DNA from: Siphonodentalium dalli
Taxonomy: Eukaryota; Mollusca; Scaphopoda; Gadilida; Siphonodentaliidae
Direction of reading: 5' to 3'
Assembly (NCBI GenBank): GCA_032622095.1
Contig: CP136062.1
Coordinates: forward strand, 15,901,710 to 15,965,709
Length of the DNA: 64,000 nt
In this document: positions 12,384 through 25,730 of the stretch, piece after piece
Layout of the letters: each line of letters begins with the position of its first letter
Position numbering within the stretch: position 1 is the stretch's first letter
The notes under the pieces: generated by a model
What the model saw: only the letters and a program-made list of their open reading frames with translations
The model's database searches: none
What the model was told of the DNA's origin: nothing
Translations under genes and position numbers: made by a program

Positions 12384-13080
12384 TTTTGAAAGATCTGTGT
12401 GTGTATCTATCTGTCTGTCTGTCAGTAATCGATGGACTCAAAAATGGCTGAGCCAATGTCGATGAAACTTGGTATGTGGGTGTATTTTCGGGTCAGGAGT
12501 AACATAGGCCTATTAATTTGTCCGTGCGAGGTCAACTTTTCACGTGCCGAGGTCAAATCTGTTTTTACGCCGTTTTGCGCTAATATATTTCAGTTCGGTG
12601 CTCACAAATCGATTCGATATAGCGCGAATAATAAATTGCCAGTCATATAATTTGCACGGTTAGAATCTGTGGCATTTCATCTTTCCAATGATGTATCACA
12701 CGCCTGTGTACGTTTAAAGTTTCTACCTTCATTATCGGGAAGAACGCAGGACCCATGCTTCGCTCATCGAAAATCATTGCGTAAACAACATATCGTGACG
12801 TGATCGCGTTAACTCTTAACAGGCCGATGTCGCGTTAACTCATCACCGGCCGAGGTATCCGCAAATGACATTGGGCTATATATCTCGAAAACGGGTGGAG
12901 CTATCGACTTGAAATTTGGTATGTGAATGTATCTTGCCCCGGATACGAATTTTATCGGGTCGCCGAGCCCGTGCGACGCCAGCTTCGCGCATGCGCAGAC
13001 CAGATCTCGGAAACGGGTGGAGCAATCGACTTGCAATTTTGTTTTTGAATAGCCCGGACGAAGTCGGGTCACCTTCTAGT
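12384..13080 (+). mobile_element. Helitron-like non-autonomous element, copy 2
   Basis: Starts in 'tattatatattttgaaag' with a (CTGT)n/(CTAT) tract and ends with the hairpin CCCGGACGAAGTCGGG followed by 'tcaccttCTAGt', which is a good Helitron 3' terminus (hairpin, then CTRR, next host base T). Internal motifs include two 'caatttggt' or 'gaaatttggt' blocks after 'atcgactt'. No replicase is present. The shadow frames at 12809-13133 are not genes. Confidence 0.55.
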
Positions 13081-13399
13081 ATATATATATATCCCGATCC
13101 ATCGACTAGAACATTTAAGTAAAACCGGTACACAAAGCACCTCCTGGTCCCAATTTTTGATTAAATATTTAATTAGTTTAGTCTAAAACTAATTGAAAAC
13201 CTATTTTTGTCATCTTCTCGAAATGCATAAAGACAATAATGTAGTGTGGGTGGATATAATTTGTATGTACGATCATTTAATGCCGTCGGCGGATACTACA
13301 TGACATATTAACTCCAAGATGGCTGCCAATACGGTGGCCGGTATATGGCTGGAAATTGTAAAATATGTCATGTCGAATTTAACAACATCATCGCAATGC

Positions 13400-16260
13400 A
13401 ACGTCTTATAACGCCAATAGTCATATTATATTCATATCATTTTGCAATACTGAGACGTAACAGTGGCCATTTCTATCAAAATGATAACCAGATTGGTACC
13501 AACGAGTGAGAGGATCGACATATTTTGCATTCATTCGCGCTCAAGTAAGATTGGTTCTTCGAAATCGGTGGCATGTCGTGCAAATTATTTCACAATAAAC
13601 ATGGTTGATTTAAGGCAAATGGCTTTCTGACTATCTTTGCGAACAGAATAAGGGAATTATGTAGGTTATATTAAATTTAACACGACATTTAAGCATTATT
13701 GTCACTCTCTATGGCTATTGTAACAACATGCGACAGCGAATAACAAAATTAATCAATTAACCAATTCGGATATATATCTCATCAAATAGCTCATGTTGAC
13801 ACGAATCGTTAATTAACCCCTATCAACGAGGCGTGGTTACATGAACGGAGCTACTGATACATTGTGTATCATGTATACCGTTCTAAAAGTAAGTTTAAAT
13901 GGATCTCATTGACCAATAGCAATTGCTACCCAGCAAATTATCAAACTGTCACATCATACAGGTTCGTTCAGTTTCATCATCACGCAATAGGCTCGACGAA
14001 TTATGCATTCTAACATTTAACGGATTATTTACCATAACACATATTTCGCACACAAGGAGATGGAAACCTGGTTGATTTTCAACTTGAAGTTTGTCAGCTG
14101 CTTAAAGGGTGGGAAGTATTTGCTTGTACTAGCAGTAGATAAGTTGCAAAGTCAAAGCTCAAAGCGACACTTCCAACAAACGAAAATACCAGCGATGTGG
14201 TAAATCACACAAAACTATCAAACTATGTTCCTATATGTTTCGATTGTATGTTACTCTGTATAGTATGGTACTGGAGTCTCGTGTCACCACATGTGCACTC
14301 GTGATTTCCAGAAGTGACTGAACAATTGCTTGTAAGACGAGGTACCCCAAATATTGACAATTATTCAATGCTAGATGAACAGTCATATTACCAATATCTG
14401 TCTATGATGATGAGTAGGTAGGATTACTTCTGGAAGGCTGTACATTCGGAACAGCATATAGATCGGAGTATTGGCATCGAGTTTTATCATGTAGACTGGT
14501 ACATTTTGGACTTTTGGTATCCCAGCGTAAGTTTTAGCTCATTGTGACAGCAAAATCAAAAGGACGACAATTGCAATTATTTGTATACATGCTATACACA
14601 GGATGATACCAGGAATCGTATAATAACTTTCTTGATAAGTCCAAAAATAATGCGGTTAGGGACCTGCTGATGCCAGCAGGCCGGATGTCTGAAAACATAC
14701 CATATTTTGATCATGTCCGTTCACGATTAAAGCATTATAATTCCACCCACCTGTCATGTCTAACGCCAGATGTGTTACAGTTAATTTCAAATGTATATAT
14801 AGTTATCCCAATATGCGCGACGTGAGTGAACCGTGTGTAGTGTGTATCCTGATATTATATTGTGGTAGTGTTTGATGTGCAAATGATTAAAACAAAATGG
14901 GATCACGAGTCTTTGTGTAACTTGTCGCTGCATCTCAGAAATGACAACTTCTGTGCAGACCAGAATCTTATCTACGATAACTCATCCATAACAACTCCGA
15001 ATGTGCTGAGCGAAATCAGTAACTGGACACGATAGCCGTAGATTAGTATTTACTGAACAGCGTGTGAGGAACACATGCATATGTCTTTGTACCAGCGGGA
15101 TGATATGGGGACGAGGAATTATTCGCCATATTGTTTTCCGCCGGTGTAATTGCCTGTAAATACTAATATTGAATACAGCCCGATTGATACATTAATGACA
15201 TGGGTTTTACGTTTCAAACACCAATGGTACTTGCAACAGCAGCGGGTCTCCTGGTCTGCATATGACCCGTTCAGATGTAACATAACGTAGACAAGTTTAC
15301 TTTTCCACCAAGTTGGAAACAACATTTGATATTACTGAAGGTTATCGTGTTCATATATTGCAAATAAAGTGGTCCATGGCGATCTTGTTCAACAGAAAAT
15401 GCATAATTAAGTTAGACGAACAGGAGGGATTCTCATTCTGGACATAACTATTCTTATGTTTATCACTGATCAGATAATTTTTCACAAGATGCAAAATCTG
15501 AACTAATTTGGTACGACGAGAGCTCTCTTTTTTCTGAATCTCACATTCTTTGCGTTATTGGACACTAGTCAATGAAAGAGGCGATGGTGATTTAGGGTCT
15601 GGAAAAATTCACTTTGTGTTATCACGGCCGTCTTCTGTTGATCGAGGCTATTATACAGCAATTGCACATTGTATATATAGCAGATTAATCAAAATCATTG
15701 CTTCAAATGTTTGTTACTTCAGTGAGTGTAAACAAATTATCATTTCTTATCGAAGTGGTCATGTATATGTACAATGAAATGTTCCTTATCTAGTTTTAAC
15801 ATCGGTCCAAATTTTCGCACAATCAAGTCAGGGGTGTGAACCCGCATCAACCTCGTCTAGGCTAGACTTCGATAATGGTATCACGACATATCCACTTCAT
15901 ACGTACCATCATATCTGGTAGCACTTGGAATAATATTCATTGAGAAAGATTGACATTCTATTGTCGGGTTTAAGTAATTTCATATTGATTATGTCAAAGG
16001 TGACTGGCATAAATAACAATCAGGCATTCAATGTGTTACTGTTACTCGATTCTTCGTTTTAAACAATCCTGTTCATCTGTAAATACCTCGCTCCAAATTT
16101 CCACCTATTTCAATGGACACGGATTATTTTTGATCATGAATGCAAGATTCGTCAATAATGGGCACCATTCTGGTAGCAATTTTAAATATAATTGCGCATT
16201 GTGAAGTCCCGGAGTAACATGATACAATGAATATTATACTTTGGGTTGTGTGAGACATTA
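13400..16260. other. Spacer of the inverted repeat, no gene recognised
   Basis: Single-copy-looking sequence between the inverted arms. Frames at 15119-15325 (minus) and 15550-15777 (plus) are open but have no recognisable domain. An alternative minus frame near 15040-15130 starts with ATG and meets a weak GTAAAT donor, too little to call an exon. Confidence 0.4.
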
Positions 16261-16875
16261 TATGATGGCGATAAAAGTGAAACATGACATATTTCACCAT
16301 TTATTCTGACAACCGTATTGGCAGCCATCTTGGGTTAGTAAGCCATTTTGCAATCCAAAAACGACATTGAATTATCGCGCATACCAAACATCTCCGCCAT
16401 GCTACATTCTGCGCGTTATGGTTCCGAGAATATGACAAAAACGGCTTTAGGTTATTTTTGGAGAAACATAGCTAAATTTGATATTTAAAAAAAGTGCCAG
16501 GAGCTGCATTGTGTAATATTTTCACTTTATTGTTCGAGTTTGTAGATCGGGATATATACCTTAAACTATAGTTTAGCAGTTCGTCGACGACCGCTTTGTT
16601 AGTTAAGCCATTTAAGCAAGTAATTGTGCGTTCTTACATATTTCCCAATTTCCACCTTTAAACCGGCTGCCATATTGGCGGCCATTTTATGTTAGTATGC
16701 CATTTTTTAATCCAAGGCGGAATAAAATTGCCGTATACACCAATTATCTCCACTGTTACTAATTCTTGTCTTTTTTTGCCTTCCAGAAATTACAAAAAAT
16801 ACGTTTTATATAAATTTTTAGGAAAAATTCAAAAAATTCAAAAAAAATTCGGGTCTGGGGGTACATTATTATATG

Positions 16876-17012
16876 TTATTAATTGGTTGTTTCCATATTG
16901 GCCGAGTTATGAGGCCGAGGTCTGTCGTATTGGCATGAGGCCGCAGGCCGAAGGCTAATACGACAGACCGGGGCCTCATAACTCGGTCAATGTGGAAACA
17001 ACCAATTAATAA
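16876..17012. repeat. Near-perfect hairpin with 60-bp arms
   Basis: The left arm 'ttattaattggttgtttcca'... is the complement of the right arm ending 'caaccaattaataa', with 'gagttatgaggcc' facing 'ggcctcataactc' and 'gtctgtcgtatt' facing 'aatacgacagac'. The loop is about 20 nt ('gaggccgcaggccgaagg'). High identity implies a recent insertion into the right arm of the long inverted repeat. Confidence 0.85.
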
Positions 17013-17334
17013 GTATTTTATTAATTAGCAACAATGGCAATAATTGTTTCACAGGATGAATATATTAACATAGATATAGGCCTACCATTGTGTGTTTTAT
17101 TAAATTAACAATTATTCCAGCAATTTTTATTCTTGTGGACTTTGCGAAGAACTTGCAGCGATTTCACAGTACTGTCAGTTTCCACTGGGACTGATATTGA
17201 TACGGATATATGTAGTTCATCCACGTACATGTATATTTACTCCCAAAAACAGTGACTGTCCCTAATTCAACTGCAACCATCGACCCAATGTTCTTTTCCG
17301 ATCGAGCTAATTACGTATGACGTCATTTACGTTA

Positions 17335-17475
17335 CCTTGACGTATTGGCCGCGTTTTCTACTTATTGGCCGACTTTTTATTACTTATTGGCCGCGTTTTC
17401 TACTTATTGGCCGACTTTTTGTTACGTATGACGCGGGCAGCGTTCTACTTATTGCGGCCGATAACGTATAGCTAA
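17335..17475. repeat. Short tandem motif 'acttattggccg'
   Basis: Five copies of 'tattggccg' joined by 'cgttttctactta' or 'actttttattactta' spacers. It lies directly after the TGACGTCA-containing stretch and holds no gene. Confidence 0.7.
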
Positions 17476-18240
17476 TTAATAAATATTGTTTCTAATTTAA
17501 TGTTCGAGTTTGTAGACAGAAACTTATATATTATTACATTCTTTAGCAGACTTTTAACGGCCGTTATGTTAATTAAGCCTATTGACATGTAACCGTTAGT
17601 TCTGTGTGCCTTATACCACAGCATGGCGCATCTTAACTTTAGGGGGGAGGGTTGATTTTTCTGCCTGTGATAAAAAATAATGCGGCTTGCATCGATAAGT
17701 TATATATCAAAATATAGCGAATTAGCAGTAGTTTCCCACGGTATAAAACAATGCGGCATAGCCGTCTTACTTTACGGTTTAAAAGAAACGAAAGACAACG
17801 CTTTGCGTGAATCGTCATATTTGTCTCACCCAAAATATTATTTGACGTCACATGACGTCATGACTGCAATTCCGAGATTCAATGGTTACATGTATTACCC
17901 TACTCTGGTTATCGCTCCACTCACAGGTATCAAAATTGGACGAATATTTCTTCTCAAAATGTGTGAAAATACTCTGTCAAAAATGTCGGCTTTATTTAAA
18001 AAATGACCGATTTTTTCATCGGGAACCTCAAGAAAACCACGCGGTGAGAAAAAAGTCCGCCTATCTGACAAATCCAACATACAGATTCCGAAAGTTTAGT
18101 ATTCACGCTAACCAAAAAGGTGGGTCTCATAAATTCCCTCTCCAGGCGACACCTATGTCCATATTTGCCTGGCCTAAAATATGCTGAGCATATTATGCAC
18201 TAATCCGTGGCTCAAATTCATTCATTTGTTGCATATATGC

Positions 18241-19490
18241 TGTTGAATATAAAAGGAGATGGTCCCATAAATGGCCGGATTTAGTGTACAGTACCGCGCT
18301 TTGACGATAATCGCTGAATGTGCCGATATCGGGTACCCTCACTGCAGAATATATGCTCGATTATGATACGTCGGGCACAGATCTCGAAGATGATTTTTGA
18401 TATGTTGATTATAATTGTGTACCACTCCTGGTCAAGTGATATCGTTAATATGCTATGATGCGGGTTGATCCTGCTGAATTGCCATGATGATGTTAGGGCA
18501 AACTGATGCTTTAAGAAAAAGTACCGTTATTTTTTCTAAAGTTGTCATTTGTGTGGTGTTTGGCTAATCGGAAGGATTTGGGAAAAAGCCCGGGGAAAAT
18601 TTTTGTTTCCGAAATATATACATTTTACCTATTTATGGTCTCCGAATCAGTGACGTAGCTACATAATAATTGTTGTGGGGTGTCAATCTTGAATTTACCA
18701 ACTACATCATCTTAAACCAGACACCAAACTCCTTGCTTCGCGAGTTTCCATTTGCACCCACGATTTGGACTGAAACTTTCCACCCGGCACCCAGGATTTC
18801 CAACTGTTGGCAATTCCCAAATTGAATAAGACTGGAACATTTCCAAATGGTGTTCATTTCAGACAACAATTTTTACTAGAGTTGAAAAAATATGTTACTG
18901 GAGGTGTAAATAAAACTATTCCTACTGATTGTTGGAACATCAGACAATGAAAACATATTCAAATGTGGCAGGGTGAGAACCAATTTCCATAACTGTCGCC
19001 AAGTTCCCCATCTTATACACCGACACTCTCTGGAGTCACGTCACATGGGTTTGTAACGCGCTCCGCTGCATGCACCCATAGTTACAAACAATAATTTCAT
19101 TTTACAAACTTTACATTACGTGCGTATCATTTTGCATCGTGTACGCCAAAGAAGCGTGTCATATTGATAAGTTGTGTCAATGTTGACATGACTGGAGCTG
19201 TTGGAAGAAAGTTATTACGTTGTCACAATAATTATTTCAGCTGGAGTGTAGTCACGTCGAGTAATATTAGGATTTATGTATTTGGTTGGGGTCAATTTGT
19301 GTATGGATGCCTCCTCCACAAACGACCAATGACTACAGGGACGTTGCCGCTGTATTAATTTTTTTGTTCAAAGAAGCTTTGATCTTCCATCACTAACCTT
19401 CCATAGTATACCATAATTGTACTGAATGTTATTGTCACTCGTTCCATATAGACCTAATATAAAGCAATATAAACTGGGCCCAGAACACAG
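18241..19490. other. Intergenic, no gene recognised
   Basis: Short open frames only. The plus-strand frame at 19164-19358 has no supporting splice sites or domain. Confidence 0.4.
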
Positions 19491-19494
19491 GAAA

Positions 19495-19735
19495 TCGCGT
19501 CGTTTTGAATGTAGTATACGCAATATTTCCCGGGGGGGGTAATCCAGACCCCCACCTTCGAGATGGGGTTTAGAGAGGGGGTTTACCCCCCCCCCCCCTC
19601 TTGTGCTCTCCCCCACTCGCCGCTTCGCGGATCGGATGATGCTACGCATCATATATACAACAAATTCAACAATACATAAGGCCCCCCCTTTTAAAAAAAT
19701 TTCTGGATCCGCCACTGACACCCTTCCACTTCCCT
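19495..19735 (-). repeat. G-rich dispersed repeat ('gtggcggatccagaaa' type)
   Basis: On the minus strand it starts 'gtcagtggcggatccagaaa' and continues through runs of G (complement of the C runs at 19580). This is a very common interspersed type in invertebrate genomes. The overlapping 124-aa frame is its translation and not a gene. Confidence 0.65.
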
Positions 19736-21415
19736 CATCCAATCATCACGAAACTTCGTATTGATCTTGAAATTGATCTGCTAGATGGGAGCTATCAAAT
19801 GTTTTTGATATTCATTGGAAACCATAGCTGCCAGTGGTCATCTTGGATTTTATTTTATATATATCTCTTCATGTTGGATAATCTTGTATTACAATCTAGA
19901 CATGTCAATTTACCGCATTCATCATCGCTACATTGACTGTAACACATGAAATTATTTCCTTTCGAAGTTGAGCTACAGTGTCATTGACACGTTCATTATG
20001 GCAGTTCATCATTTCCAATAGCGTTCCCAAGATTGCTCGTCTAAACATATTATTAAAGTCACCTTTTTGAAATGCATTGTTTTTAGTATGCTTGATGTGG
20101 TCTTCAGATAGCATAGCTTCTTTCGGGAACTTAGTCAAGATGGTGCACTATAGCTTAACAATTAGGTAGTTTTCTATGTAGTTCTGTATAAATTTCCACC
20201 TGCTGACATAGCTCAGTTGTGGAAACCCCTTCATCATGACACACTCTTCACCTGTATAGATCTTGGTATCAAGTTATCAGTTTTAACCATACCTATAGCC
20301 ATAACATGGACACAATTTATCATTTTTAACCCTACCTATAGCCATAACATGGACACATGCTGATGATGCTATCCGAAGCAATACTTTATCTGATCTGTCT
20401 CATATTTATACATAAACAAGTAAATAATGGAAACCCCTTAATATATCTTTCCAATAATAATAATGTACAGGCATATATCTATAGAAGATATGGGTTAAAC
20501 ATCTGCCGATCGTGATCATCCTATCGATATTCAATGAGATAAGTCCACAATATGTTCAGTTTTACTTTTCTTTAAAATAGTCTTTTCTTTGTTTCTTTTC
20601 AGAGTATGCTCACTGGTATTGGAAATGTAACCAGAACTTGCGCAGCAGACAGAGAGGCATGTATGTTGTCTGTGCAGATAGAGTATATTATTCATAATTT
20701 TTTGGTACATAAATATTGTACCAGGGTATACCAGTGTGATGCAGCCTGTGTGACTTTCGTGATATAATGTTGCTGTGAAGTCAAGTCGCCAGTGTAGTAG
20801 AGTTGCATATCTTTAAAATAATGATACTTGGCAGGTGAAAAATCAGATGAGCTTGCATTCTTGGAAAAGATCACGATATCAAGCAGATGTGTAATAAACT
20901 ATATTGTTTTACTGTACTGTACTTGTTGCAAGGATGGTGTATGCAAAGAAGACAGGAATAATCACATTGCTAATTTGCTGGGCATACACTGCTTTAGAAG
21001 AATGGCTAAAAGTTTAATTTAAAAAAAATTCACAGTGTTTTATCAACATAAAGATATAATCACTGATGTTTATCTTAAAAATGTATTATTAGATTCACCC
21101 AATTACATTATTTTGCCAAGTTTCCTTCATCTTCGCTTGTTTATGATTCACAATTGTGGTGGTTCTCACATATGTAGGCAAATTACATGCTTCAATTTAA
21201 GCTTATTGACATTGCTTAAACAGAATAGATCTCAGGAGTTTGTAATTTTATTTTAATTTGCCACATCTTGTGGAATTGAGTTCTATACCAGCATGCACTC
21301 TTAAAAAGTCTCCGCAAATTATGTGAGAAACATTTGGCAGCTTTGGGACCAACTGTTTCTATCGTATTTAATAATTACTTGACCCTGTTAACAGAAAATA
21401 AGAGATAACAATAAA
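19736..21415. repeat. Repeat fragment and local duplications, no gene
   Basis: 19736-19860 is a diverged member of the 'tagatgggagctatcaaa' family found in tandem at 23.1-23.8 kb. A tandem pair of about 56 bp sits at 20275-20360 ('acctatagccataacatgg' twice). The remainder has no recognisable gene. The minus frame at 19905-20138 contains an MTKFPKEAMLSEDHIKHT-like start but no known domain. Confidence 0.5.
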
Positions 21416-21418
21416 AAA

Positions 21419-22175
21419 ACAAGAGGTGTGCACTCGCGTGTTAGCATACCCCCACCGTGACAAATTCAACCCGCATTATCCGTAAACCCAACAAACAAGA
21501 TTTTTAACTTTTTTTAAAGACAAATTTGGATTAATAATATCGATATGGTGTCGAAAGAAGCTCGTATAGAAAAAAATATTCAAATTGGTTCATATTTGTT
21601 TGAATGATTGCAGAAACTCAAAAAAGGGTAGAAAATGAAACGCAACCTTAACATCTAAGATGGCTTTTGTCGAGTGTTTTGTCAGTCAAACCAAACTTCT
21701 GCTAAGAATGCACACAACTCCAGGGAAAATATTTGGAAAATAACCAAAACTGTGGTAAAAATCATTGTTCCGAACCCATATTCGAAGATACTTCCGGAAA
21801 ATATCCTAACTTGATAGCATCCACACACAAAAAATCCAAAACATTTCTAAGTCAAAATAAGTCGAAAATGAAGTGTAATGTTAGGAAAAACAGTCAGAGC
21901 CAACCCTGAGCCGCATCATGTATAGAATGTGTTGTGAGAAGCATGTATACCAAACATTATTGAAATCGGTTCATATTTGTTAAAGTTATTAAGTCGGACA
22001 CAATTTTCTAAGTCAAAATAATAACTTTAAAAAAGTTATGAGTTATGAGGTCGGGCGGACGGATGCAGGGACGGACGGACGAACACGGAGGGAGAAAGTG
22101 TGACGGAGAGAAATGTGTGACGGACAGACGCAGTCAATCCAGTATACCCCCCATTTTCTTCGAGAGTGGGGGTAT
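21419..22175 (+). mobile_element. MITE- or SINE-like element
   Basis: Begins 'aagaggtgtgcactcgcg' with 'cataCCCCCACcg' and ends with 'gtataccccccattttc' and 'gagaGTGGGGGTATAA', so the outer parts share an inverted CCCCCAC/GTGGGGGTAT block. A GGACGGACGGACGAAC-type tract precedes the 3' end. No coding capacity. Confidence 0.55.
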
Positions 22176-22599
22176 AATTATATTTCATATAATATATAGG
22201 ATTCTTATCATTGATGCCATAATAGTGCTTTGTCTGGATCAAGTTCAATATCAGAACCAACTTAAGTTAAGGATATCCTAATGTAATACATTCGCGGGTA
22301 CTGTAGTATTTGCAATACGCATAATGTTACTTGTGCTGCAAAATTTCTACTTTGATATATGATTATTACATTATATTATTTGGTAATGGGAAATCTCTCA
22401 TTCAAACCATATAAGTCTCAATATTTGAGTCATATATAAATCGTATTTGAAGAAATATTTTTGAGAAACAAAATATCTCTGCTAGAAACCATCCAGTATG
22501 GGTACTGGGCAATTGTATGGGGAGATGTATGGGTATTGGTTAGATGCATCCATCTAGTATGGGTATAATTTTGTTTTGTGTAAGGGAATCATGTCTATT

Positions 22600-22925
22600 C
22601 TATTGAAAGAAAATTCACTCTACTGTGGTTTTGTTCACAACCTTCTTAACATTTGGTTTTAAACATAATAATTGAATCAATGTTTTGTTGTCCTAATCCA
22701 AATGTGGTTTTGAGCAAACCAGATGGTACTAAGTATTTGGTTTTGAACTTTGTCCTGAACATAGAACCAATTTTTGTTTGATCAAAACCAAATACCATCT
22801 GTTTTTTAACCAAAAGTTGTTTTGAATTCCCGAGTATGGAACAATGTTTGGTCCTTGATCAGAACCAAATAGCAAATACTGTCAGGTTTTGATCAAAAAC
22901 TGATTTTGAACTTTGTCCCATATAT
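22600..22925. repeat. Inverted and direct repeats of an 'accaaata' motif
   Basis: 'agatggtactaagtatttgg' faces 'ccaaataccatctg' about 60 bp away, forming a hairpin. 'ttttgaactttgtcc' occurs twice and 'accaaat' or 'atttggt' many times. Confidence 0.65.
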
Positions 22926-23119
22926 GAACGTTCAAATTTGGAGTCACTTTCCTGAAAAATGAGTGGAATGACTGAAATCATGATTATGAATTGACATAAG
23001 ATGGCATAGCCAATGTAATGCTATTGTTTTCAACACTAAATGTTCAAATAATGTTACACATTAAAAATCATTGTTTTGTTTTTGTTCAACTTTACAATGT
23101 AAAGTTTGAGCTATTGCCC

Positions 23120-23755
23120 TGGTTTGGCGTCCGTTGTCCGTTCGTGCATCAACAATTTCCTTCGGCATGCCCTACAGGCCGCATCCCTTATCCGATCTGC
23201 ACCAAACTTCATATGTAGCTTCATGTGTGACCTATAGATGGGAGCTATCAAAGTTTTCTGAATTTCGATGAAAAACATGGCCACCAGCAGCCATCTGATT
23301 TCAAATTTGATTCCATCGGCACACCATACAGCCTGTTTTTTATGGCTGGATCATTTTTTAATTTCGCAGGCACGGTTGTGATCACCTGTAGATGGGAGCT
23401 ATCGAATTTGAACATCGGCAGCCATCTTCGATTTTACTCTCTGCATGACTAAATCCTGTGGCATACCCTACATACCACATCCTTCCTCCGATCATCACCA
23501 AACTTCATTTGGATCTTCGGTGTGACCTTTAGATGGGAGCGTCCTATTTTAACAAAACATTGTTGAAGAACATGGCCATCTTGGGATTTACTCTTTGAAT
23601 GACTAAATCTTTTGGCACACCATACAGGCCACATCTCGCATCTGATGAACACCAAACTTCATATGGATCTTCTTCGGGGGTGATCTCTAGATGGGAGCTA
23701 CCTATTTTGACAGAAATTCGTTGAAAAACATGACTGCCAACGAATCTGTAATATG
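23120..23755 (+). repeat. Diverged tandem repeat, unit about 150-170 bp
   Basis: Four or so units share 'caccaaacttcat', 'tagatgggagc', and 'gaaaaacatggcc' or 'gaagaacatggcc'. A single copy also lies at 19740-19860. Confidence 0.75.
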
Positions 23756-25060
23756 TGTGTGCAGACCAGTATTTTATTCAACTTACAAAATAAACTTATA
23801 GTACAAGATCAGCCATTCCATCTATGATATATTTCAGTCTGTTTTGCATATTGAGTCTAAGTTTTATAGCTAGTTAACCCTTTAATTCCGGAATGAACTC
23901 TGACCAATTATATTCTAAATGGTAACTGGAAACTCTCAATTAGAGCTAACTATATATTAATGAGTATCCTTTTATCAAAGGGTTAATGCGGTTAGGGCCA
24001 TTTGAATCGGCACTTGTCCGCATATTCAAAATCTTATATTGAACCACGGAGCCGATGTGTCAACTTCAAATCGAATCTCGAATCGAATCGGCTATAGTCG
24101 CCATTCAAGAATGTAGGTCTTCGAATTCAGTCCGGATTTTATTGATATACGGTGTCCATAAATTTCAGTTTAAGAATGTTACACGGACAATAAAATCGCA
24201 TGTGCAATTCTCCCCTTGTATAAGTTATATACATGTACATGCCGATTATCTTTTACTAATTGAAGTAAATTGTTTCAAAGTACAGTTAGTATTCATCTGG
24301 TTTGATATCAATACCGCATAATCTGCAGACATATTCATAATTACATGGATAGGATAGGATAGGATATTTTATTTCAATACACATACATATTACATAATAA
24401 TGATAACAATTATGGATAATTCTGTCGTATATTGTGGGGGATGGCATAATCTGGCAAGACTGTCTTCCTGCCATCCCCAGTATGGTAAATATAGAAAGTA
24501 ATAACTTATAGTAAGATGGCCTTGTGTACACCCACAATGCAGTTAGCATAAAATTGGGTACATACTAGTAAGTATCTACATATGCATCACTTATAATTGG
24601 CTACAACAATCAGAAATGCTGAAGCCATTTGCTGAAGCAAACTGGGCCACGGCAAGTGGTTGCCATAGCAGATTGCCACAGCCGAACAATCTTAATTAAG
24701 AGGGCTGCATATGTATATGTATAACCAACCACCATCCAGATAAAACACTATGAACCAATATTAAAATGCTAGGCCCTTTAAATTTGGACAGCTAGTTGTC
24801 CCTTTAATATGTGATCACTAAATTGCTGTGGGAGTTATGTTGAAATTATTTTACACATATAAGCACCCATTGTTTTTGTTTTTATATTTATGCCCAAAAC
24901 AATTTAGAATGAACATTAAATAGCTCAAAATGGCATTTTGAAAACAAGTTACCGATACATAAGACAATAAGGATTCACATGGCCAAAAAAACTGTTGCAA
25001 TTAGTACCGGGTAAAACCATAAATGCACTGGTCTCAGAAAAACGCTCTTTAAGAAAATGG
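23756..25060. other. Intergenic, no gene recognised
   Basis: Contains a short (AGGAT)n tract near 24350-24365 and no recognisable exon, RNA gene or transposon end. Confidence 0.4.
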
Positions 25061-25249
25061 TGTAAACTTGATGTTGAGAATGATTTCTAGGGTACTTTTC
25101 GATGATAAATTTCATAGTGCCGGCTGATTTTTTTTAAATGTGCCAAAGTTAGGGTTTTAGGGACTTGAAACCCATTTTCGGGTTTCAGCCGTTTTTCCCC
25201 ATATTTCACCGCAAAAAATACTATTTTTCACTGCAATTCACTGCAGACA

Positions 25250-25730
25250 CACTATTTCAAGGCTAAAGTGAATCTAAAACTTTTGTGAGTGAAAAATATG
25301 CTGTCAGGGGACCAGCCTAGAGGACGAGTAGGGATGTACTAGTATCATCTCCCTAAATTATATCACTTCTCCCTATTTTGTTCACTTAAATGTAGTAAGT
25401 AGACATTAATCCTCATCATTTTCGTTAAAAGAACCAAAATAAGGGTTTTAGCATACTATGCAATAATATTGATATTATCATTGATCCATTTTGTAAACAG
25501 ATTTAAGTGCTAAAATCAGGGTTACAGGTGCCTGAACTCCAATTTTGTGTTGCAAACCCGTTGGTCAAAATTGTACATCCTAAATAAATATTTGTTCTCA
25601 TTCACTTCAATTTAGTATTAATTATCATTTCTAGTTTTGGTGCTGATAGGATTTTGGACCCCCCCCCCCCCAATATTGAGGATATGAACCCCAATTTTGA
25701 TGTTTTGAAGTTAAAGTGATGTGAAACGTA
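25250..25730. repeat. Repeat present in inverted copies at 30.1 and 31.6 kb
   Basis: 'ttcacttcaatttagta' with 'aattatcatttctagttttg' and 'gataggattttgga' is found reverse-complemented at 30150-30360. The neighbouring part ('atgtagtaagtagacatta') is reverse-complemented at 31640-31800. On the right the two pieces are separated by an insertion of about 1.3 kb. Confidence 0.65.

Larger units (their letters stand above)
10690..18240. repeat. Long imperfect inverted repeat, about 7.5 kb overall
   Basis: Left-arm segments reappear reverse-complemented on the right. Sequence near 10690-10730 ('gaatgaatttgagccacg') matches about 18195-18235. The 11367-11900 region ('tatggacataggtgtcgcc', 'gacgtcatgtgacgtcaaa', 'aaagcgttgtctttcgttt') matches 17640-18175. 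The 12070-12310 region ('ttcttacaaattgcac'-type and 'ggctgccaatatgg') matches 16610-16840. Each arm has insertions the other lacks: 10740-11366 and 12384-13080 on the left, and the hairpin at 16876 on the right. It may be a decayed transposon with long inverted termini or an inverted segmental duplication. I see no transposase in the spacer. Confidence 0.7.

Noticed and set aside
19368-19742. 124-aa minus-strand ORF with Gly-rich stretch
   Set aside because: Translation of a common GGATCC-type dispersed repeat with homopolymer tracts.
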